Assembly: GCA_964465915.1 (NCBI GenBank)
Contig: CAYXMJ010000140.1
Location: 1 to 8,370 of the forward strand
Length of the DNA stretch: 8,370 nucleotides
Reading direction: 5' to 3'
From: CAVPHV01 sp964465915
GTDB lineage: Bacteria; Actinomycetota; Acidimicrobiia; Spongiisociales; UBA5794
Positions 5,163-8,370 of the stretch are shown here, piece by piece. The notes below the pieces were generated by a model. That model was not told the origin of the DNA, made no database searches, and saw only the letters and a list, made by a program, of their open reading frames with translations. Made by a program: the position numbers and the translations under genes. Position 1 is the stretch's first letter, and each line of letters starts with the position of its first letter.

Positions 5163-7616
5163 ATGAGGTATGGGTTGGTCGGTCGTCTGCCGGCGCCGTT
5201 GGCGCTTACTCTCATGCTGTTGCTGACCATGGCGGTACCGGTCGCGGCCGCCGAGGGTGACGCACCGCAGTTTGGGCCCGAGCCCGGAGCTGGTGACGCG
5301 CTCGGAGTTGCGCCGGTCCATGAAGGCGGTCGTGCCGTGTTCTCGAGCACCGACGTTCCCGTCGCTCTGGCCGACGGCGGATCCGGCGAAGCGACCAGCA
5401 GCATGATCGTCGATTCGCAAGGGTCGATTGAGGACCTCGACGTCGATCTGGCCATCACCCACACCTGGGTTGGGGACCTCGAGGTCGTGTTGACCCATGT
5501 CGACACCGGCACCGCCGTCTCAATCATGGACCGCCCCGGCGTACCGACCCGCGGCCAGTACGGCTGCTTGGGTAACGGCATCGATGTCACGCTTGACGAC
5601 GAGGCCGGCGATCCGGTGGAAGACGCGTGCTTCGAGGGTGATCCGCCGCCGCAGGCCATTGAAGGCACCTTCTCGCCCAACAACCCTTTGGCCCGGTTCG
5701 ACGGCGAGAGCATCGGCGGCAGGTGGGATCTCACCGTCATCGACCACGCCACCGGAGACACGGGCAGCCTTGACTCCTGGTCACTTTCAGCCGAGCAGCC
5801 CGCAGCGGGCCATCGGGCCGGGTTGTACGCCGCCGAGGTCGACTCTGTCTGGACCCGTGACGTTGCGTCCAAGATCCATGCGACCGGCAAAGTGGCCTGG
5901 GTGGACGTCTACGACGTGCGCTTCGCAACGCCGAGCCTCACCGATCTGCAGCGCTATGACTCCGTGATGGTCTGGTCCAACTACCCCTTTGGCGACCCGG
6001 TGGCCATGGGCGATGTGCTGGCCGACTACGTCGACGCCGGGGGCGCCGTGGTGCTGAATTCGGTCTGGACCTCCGGGTTCGGCATTGCGGGCCGGATCGT
6101 GTCCGACGCCTATTCGCCCCTGACCACCGGCGCCTCCACGCTCTCCGGTGATGGTCCGTACGTTCTTGTTCCCAAGCAACCTGCTCACCCGCTGCTCTCG
6201 GACGTTGCGACGTTCGATGGTGGCTTGGGGAGTTGGCGCACCGACACGACCCCCACCGACGGTTCGTTGCTCGTTGCGACTTGGTCGGGTCCCGGCCGCG
6301 AACCGCTGGTGGCGACCAAGTCGCAGCCAACCGGCCGCGTCGTCGGACTCAATTTCGCCCCGATGTCGGACGACGTTTTCGACGGATCGTGGGATGCCAC
6401 CACCGACGGCGGTGAGTTGGCGGCCAACGCCCTCGTGTTTGCCGCAACATCCCCGCAGTTCTGTCAGGGTCGGCTGGCCACCCTCGACGGCACCGAAGGC
6501 AACGACACCCTCAACGGCACTTCTGGCGATGACGTGATCGCCGCCGGCGGTGGTGATGACCTGATCAACGGTCGAGGCGGCAACGATCTCATTTGCGGTG
6601 GTGACGGCGACGATACGATGCGCGGCGGTCCGGGCGACGACACGCTGCTGGGCGGCGTTGGTGCCGATACTGCCAGCTTCGGCGGCGCCGCCGGTGGTGT
6701 GGTAGTCGACCTTGGGGCCGGGCGGTCGATCGGTCAGGGCAGGGACGTCCTCACGTCGGTTGAGAATGTCATCGGTTCGAGGTTCGGCGACGAGATCGTG
6801 GGCAACGCCGGCGTGAACTCGTTGAAAGGTCACCGCGGCGATGACGTCGTCGACGGCAGGGGCGGCGACGATATCGTGTCGGGAGGCGCCGGTGCCGACA
6901 CCCTCTCCGGCGGTCCCGGCGACGACCGCGTGGACGGCAATTCCGGATCTGATGAGATCAGAGGTGGTGCCGGCGACGATCTGCTGCGCGGGAGGTCGGG
7001 CGACGACCTCATCTACCCGGCCGCAGGTGACGACACGGTCAAGGGCGGCAGCGGCATCGACATGGTCAACTATTCGGGCTCTCCGGGTCCGATCATTGCG
7101 GACCTCAAGGGCGGCACGGTTGCCGGCAACGGGTCCGACACGCTCGCCGGGATTTTCGATGTGGTGGGAACCGCACACCCAGACGAGATCTTGGGCAACG
7201 GCAAGCCCAACTACCTCCAAGGTTCCGGGGGCGACGACATCATCAACGGCGGAGGTGGAGACGACACCATCGACGGTTGGTCGGGTGCCGACGCGATCCG
7301 CGGTGGTCCCGGGAACGACGAAGTATCGGGGTACGACGGGGCTGACACCATCCGTGGTGGTGTTGGCGCCGATATCGTGTTCGGTGAGAAGGGCGACGAC
7401 GTTGTGCGCGGCGGCAGTGGCACCGACTTCCTCGACGGCGGCCCAGGCACCAATGACCTGTACGGCGGTCCGAATCAGGACGAGTGCACCAACGGCCCCA
7501 ACTTCGTCTCGTGCGAGGTGATCACCGCGCTGCTCAATCTGGTGACGGACGCCCAACGGTTCTCCCGAATGGGCCTCTGGGCCGCTTTGGTTGAACGGGA
7601 CGTCTCGGACCGCTAG
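5163..7616 (+). CDS. Secreted P-domain / amidotransferase-like / RTX repeat protein
   Basis: This 817-residue Sec-exported protein is modular. (1) Signal peptide, residues 1-30 (hydrophobic PLALTLMLLLTMAV, cleavage after AVPVAAA). (2) A proprotein-convertase P-type beta-sandwich at about 77-211 (DLDVDLAITHTWVGDLEVVL at its start, IGGRWDLTVIDHATGDTGSL near its end). (3) A Rossmann-like domain at about 217-428 resembling ThuA/class I glutamine amidotransferase folds (YDSVMVWSNYPF, LADYVDAGGAVVLNS), with no nucleophilic Cys at the expected turn. (4) RTX calcium-binding nonapeptides at about 443-776 in three blocks separated by two longer linkers. (5) A tail with Cys775 and Cys784. It should fold outside the cell when calcium is available and may bind surfaces, polymers or partner proteins. 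No protease or other catalytic motif was seen, although P-domains usually follow a protease domain. The start is set by AAGGAG upstream of ATG 5163. A related RTX gene follows 115 bases later. Confidence 0.9.
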   Translation: MRYGLVGRLPAPLALTLMLLLTMAVPVAAAEGDAPQFGPEPGAGDALGVAPVHEGGRAVFSSTDVPVALADGGSGEATSSMIVDSQGSIEDLDVDLAITHTWVGDLEVVLTHVDTGTAVSIMDRPGVPTRGQYGCLGNGIDVTLDDEAGDPVEDACFEGDPPPQAIEGTFSPNNPLARFDGESIGGRWDLTVIDHATGDTGSLDSWSLSAEQPAAGHRAGLYAAEVDSVWTRDVASKIHATGKVAWVDVYDVRFATPSLTDLQRYDSVMVWSNYPFGDPVAMGDVLADYVDAGGAVVLNSVWTSGFGIAGRIVSDAYSPLTTGASTLSGDGPYVLVPKQPAHPLLSDVATFDGGLGSWRTDTTPTDGSLLVATWSGPGREPLVATKSQPTGRVVGLNFAPMSDDVFDGSWDATTDGGELAANALVFAATSPQFCQGRLATLDGTEGNDTLNGTSGDDVIAAGGGDDLINGRGGNDLICGGDGDDTMRGGPGDDTLLGGVGADTASFGGAAGGVVVDLGAGRSIGQGRDVLTSVENVIGSRFGDEIVGNAGVNSLKGHRGDDVVDGRGGDDIVSGGAGADTLSGGPGDDRVDGNSGSDEIRGGAGDDLLRGRSGDDLIYPAAGDDTVKGGSGIDMVNYSGSPGPIIADLKGGTVAGNGSDTLAGIFDVVGTAHPDEILGNGKPNYLQGSGGDDIINGGGGDDTIDGWSGADAIRGGPGNDEVSGYDGADTIRGGVGADIVFGEKGDDVVRGGSGTDFLDGGPGTNDLYGGPNQDECTNGPNFVSCEVITALLNLVTDAQRFSRMGLWAALVERDVSDR
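6678..6803 (+). repeat. RTX linker module, copy 1
   Basis: This stretch of about 40 residues interrupts the nonapeptides. Its pattern is aromatic-x-x-(A/S), a short strand ending VVVDLGAG, G-x-G-x-D-x-L, a VENVIGS turn, and then FGDEIVGN leading back into repeats. The same module recurs at 7071-7193 and, in the next gene, at 8035-8154. It resembles the linkers between RTX blocks in serralysin-like and other RTX proteins. Confidence 0.7.
7071..7193 (+). repeat. RTX linker module, copy 2
   Basis: This is the second copy of the linker, with IIADLKGG in place of VVVDLGAG and GNGSDTLAGIFDVVG in place of the DVLTSVENVIG part. It ends DEILGNGKPN before the repeats resume. It is more diverged than copies 1 and 3, which both keep VDL and the T-S-(V/I)-E-N sequence. 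Confidence 0.65.
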
Positions 7617-7621
7617 CGCAG

Positions 7622-7642
7622 CGACCGGTGCCGGACGGGTCG
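7622..7642 (+). terminator. Weak hairpin after the P-domain/RTX gene
   Basis: CGACC (7622-7626) can pair with GGTCG (7638-7642) across an 11-base loop, starting five bases after the TAG stop of the large RTX gene. The following bases (TTGTAG) are not a true T-tract. It is a possible weak or factor-dependent termination point. Confidence 0.22.
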
Positions 7643-7674
7643 TTGTAGTCCGTCGCAGAAATCCCGTTCCTGGT

Positions 7675-7680
7675 TACGAT
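7675..7680 (+). promoter_or_regulatory. Candidate -10 element for the second RTX gene
   Basis: TACGAT fits TANNNT and would start transcription near 7687, giving a leader of about 45 bases with GGGGAG (7719-7724) seven bases before the ATG at 7732. No convincing -35 hexamer is seen 16-18 bases upstream, so activator-dependent initiation or read-through from the upstream gene is possible. Confidence 0.35.
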
Positions 7681-7731
7681 TCCATCGTGCGTGTGGTGCT
7701 CTCGTCGTAGCCGAATCTGGGGAGATCCATC

Positions 7732-8370
7732 ATGGACCGAGTCAGGATGCTGTTGATGGGGATCGCCCTGCTTGTGCTATTCGTGGCCGTGGTTCCGGCC
7801 GGGGCGGCGACGCCGATGTGCAATGGCCTCGAGGCCACCCGAGTCGGCACGGACGCGGCCGATAGTCTCTTCGGCACCCCCGACGACGACGTTATCGTCG
7901 GTCTCGGTGGCGACGACACCATCAAGGGGCGGGGCGGGAACGACACCATCTGTGGCGGCATGGGCGATGACACACTGGTCGGCGGGCTCGGTGACGACAT
8001 GCTGCGTGGAGGGTCTGGCCTCGATACCGCCGTATACGCCGACGCCGCAGCGCCGGTCAGCGTCGATCTTGCAGCGGGGACTGGTATTGGCAACGGCGTC
8101 GACACCTTGACGTCTATCGAGAACGCCGTAGGCGGACCCTTCGACGACACGATCGACGGAACCAACGGCCCCAACGAGTTGCGTGGCAGCGGCGGGAACG
8201 ACACCATCGCCGGCGCCGGCGGCGGCGACATTCTCGCCGGCGGTGTCGGCAGCGACGACCTCGATGGTGGCTCCGGTAGCGACGTCATCGACGGCAACAG
8301 AGGCAACGACAACATAGAAGGCCGCAACGGCGCCGACACGCTGCGCGGTGGACCCGGCAGCGACACGATA
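7732..8370 (+). CDS. Secreted RTX repeat protein, 5' part (runs off window)
   Basis: The first 213 codons are present; the frame is open at the window edge. A signal peptide covers residues 1-26 (MDRVRMLL start, hydrophobic core to about 22, cleavage after AGAA). RTX nonapeptides begin almost at once (about residue 39): seven units (including GGDDTIKGR and GMGDDTLVG), a linker of about 40 residues (VSVDLAAG, VDTLTSIENAVGG), and at least eight more units. Unlike the upstream RTX protein, it has no P-domain or amidotransferase-like domain in front of the repeats. Cys30 and Cys74 correspond exactly in spacing to Cys434 and Cys478 of that protein, so the two are probably paralogues. The start is ATG 7732, with GGGGAG at 7719-7724. 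It is probably an extracellular calcium-binding structural or adhesive protein; any C-terminal functional domain lies outside the window. Confidence 0.88.
   Translation, partial: MDRVRMLLMGIALLVLFVAVVPAGAATPMCNGLEATRVGTDAADSLFGTPDDDVIVGLGGDDTIKGRGGNDTICGGMGDDTLVGGLGDDMLRGGSGLDTAVYADAAAPVSVDLAAGTGIGNGVDTLTSIENAVGGPFDDTIDGTNGPNELRGSGGNDTIAGAGGGDILAGGVGSDDLDGGSGSDVIDGNRGNDNIEGRNGADTLRGGPGSDTI
7846..8370 (+). repeat. RTX nonapeptide repeat array of the second RTX gene (cut at edge)
   Basis: About 15 nonapeptide units are visible, seven before and eight after the linker module at 8035-8154. The first two units are degenerate (GTDAADSLF, GTPDDDVIV), as in the upstream protein, whose array also opens with two GT-units. 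The array continues beyond the window. Confidence 0.85.
8035..8154 (+). repeat. RTX linker module, copy 3
   Basis: This is the same linker as at 6678-6803: aromatic start, VSVDLAAG strand, GNGVDTLTSIENAVGG, then FDDTIDGTNGPNEL returning to nonapeptides. In both proteins the linker follows exactly seven nonapeptide units. Confidence 0.68.

Larger units (their letters stand above)
6489..7490 (+). repeat. RTX nonapeptide repeat array, three blocks
   Basis: In-frame 27-base units encode GGxGxDxUx-type nonapeptides that wind into a calcium-filled beta roll. By eye there are about 7 units before the first linker, 10 between the linkers and 11 after the second. The last units degenerate (for example GGPNQDECT). 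Clean units include GGPGDDTLL and GGGGDDTID. The DNA repeats are diverged at third positions, so they are not a recent expansion. Confidence 0.88.

Noticed and set aside
6489..7490. CRISPR array or DNA satellite interpretation of the repetitive region
   Set aside because: The periodicity is 27 bases in frame and conserved only at protein level (GGxGxDxUx), with no constant repeat/variable spacer structure.
5787..7556. 589-codon open frame on the minus strand opposite the RTX gene
   Set aside because: The GGN-GAC repeat codons read without stops in antisense. The translation is low-complexity V/A/G/D with no recognisable fold, while the plus strand has clear P-domain and RTX motifs.
7674..8366. 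230-codon minus-strand open frame at the right edge
   Set aside because: It is a Ser/Pro-rich antisense shadow of the RTX repeats. The plus strand has a ribosome-binding site, signal peptide and canonical nonapeptides.

Overview
The window is GC-rich, densely packed DNA that looks like a chromosomal segment of an actinobacterium. The taxon is inferred from gene content, with a lean toward Acidimicrobiia-like lineages. The clues are a DUF2469 protein beside signal peptidase and YraN genes, a small HWHxxCW zinc-ribbon protein of a type I associate with actinobacteria, and several start codons that look leaderless. No RNA genes, insertion sequences, CRISPR arrays or attachment sites were seen. 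No gap between genes exceeds about 150 bases.

Region 1 (1-2307, all plus strand) is a housekeeping block. It holds the 3' end of a type I signal peptidase gene, a short HhH-GPD (AlkA-type) DNA glycosylase gene, a complete second signal peptidase I gene, the DUF2469 gene, and yraN. From memory, the mycobacterial order is rplS-lepB-rnhB-DUF2469-...-yraN. Here lepB is duplicated around a repair gene, rnhB is absent between lepB and DUF2469, and yraN appears to start at a CTG that overlaps the DUF2469 stop codon.

Region 2 (2315-3481) has two very small minus-strand genes: a 36-residue one-helix membrane protein and a 65-residue zinc-ribbon protein. They diverge from a plus-strand crotonase-superfamily (enoyl-CoA hydratase/isomerase) gene. 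The two start codons of the divergent pair are 49 bp apart, each with a TANNNT -10-like element 7-8 bases upstream and no clear Shine-Dalgarno sequence.

Region 3 (3531-8370, plus strand) encodes exported proteins: a membrane-anchored DUF3179 protein, an 817-residue Sec-exported protein with a P-domain, a glutamine-amidotransferase-like domain and three blocks of RTX calcium-binding nonapeptides, and then a second exported RTX protein cut off by the window end. The two RTX proteins share the start of the RTX domain, including two cysteines exactly 44 residues apart. They are probably paralogues. The larger RTX gene has a recognisable promoter with a 6-bp inverted repeat just upstream of its -35 element.

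The most interesting points are the P-domain/amidotransferase-like/RTX architecture without a protease domain, the conserved cysteine pair capping the RTX domain, the clean split between Shine-Dalgarno and leaderless-looking starts, and the disrupted lepB locus. I found no convincing new defence or mobile system.
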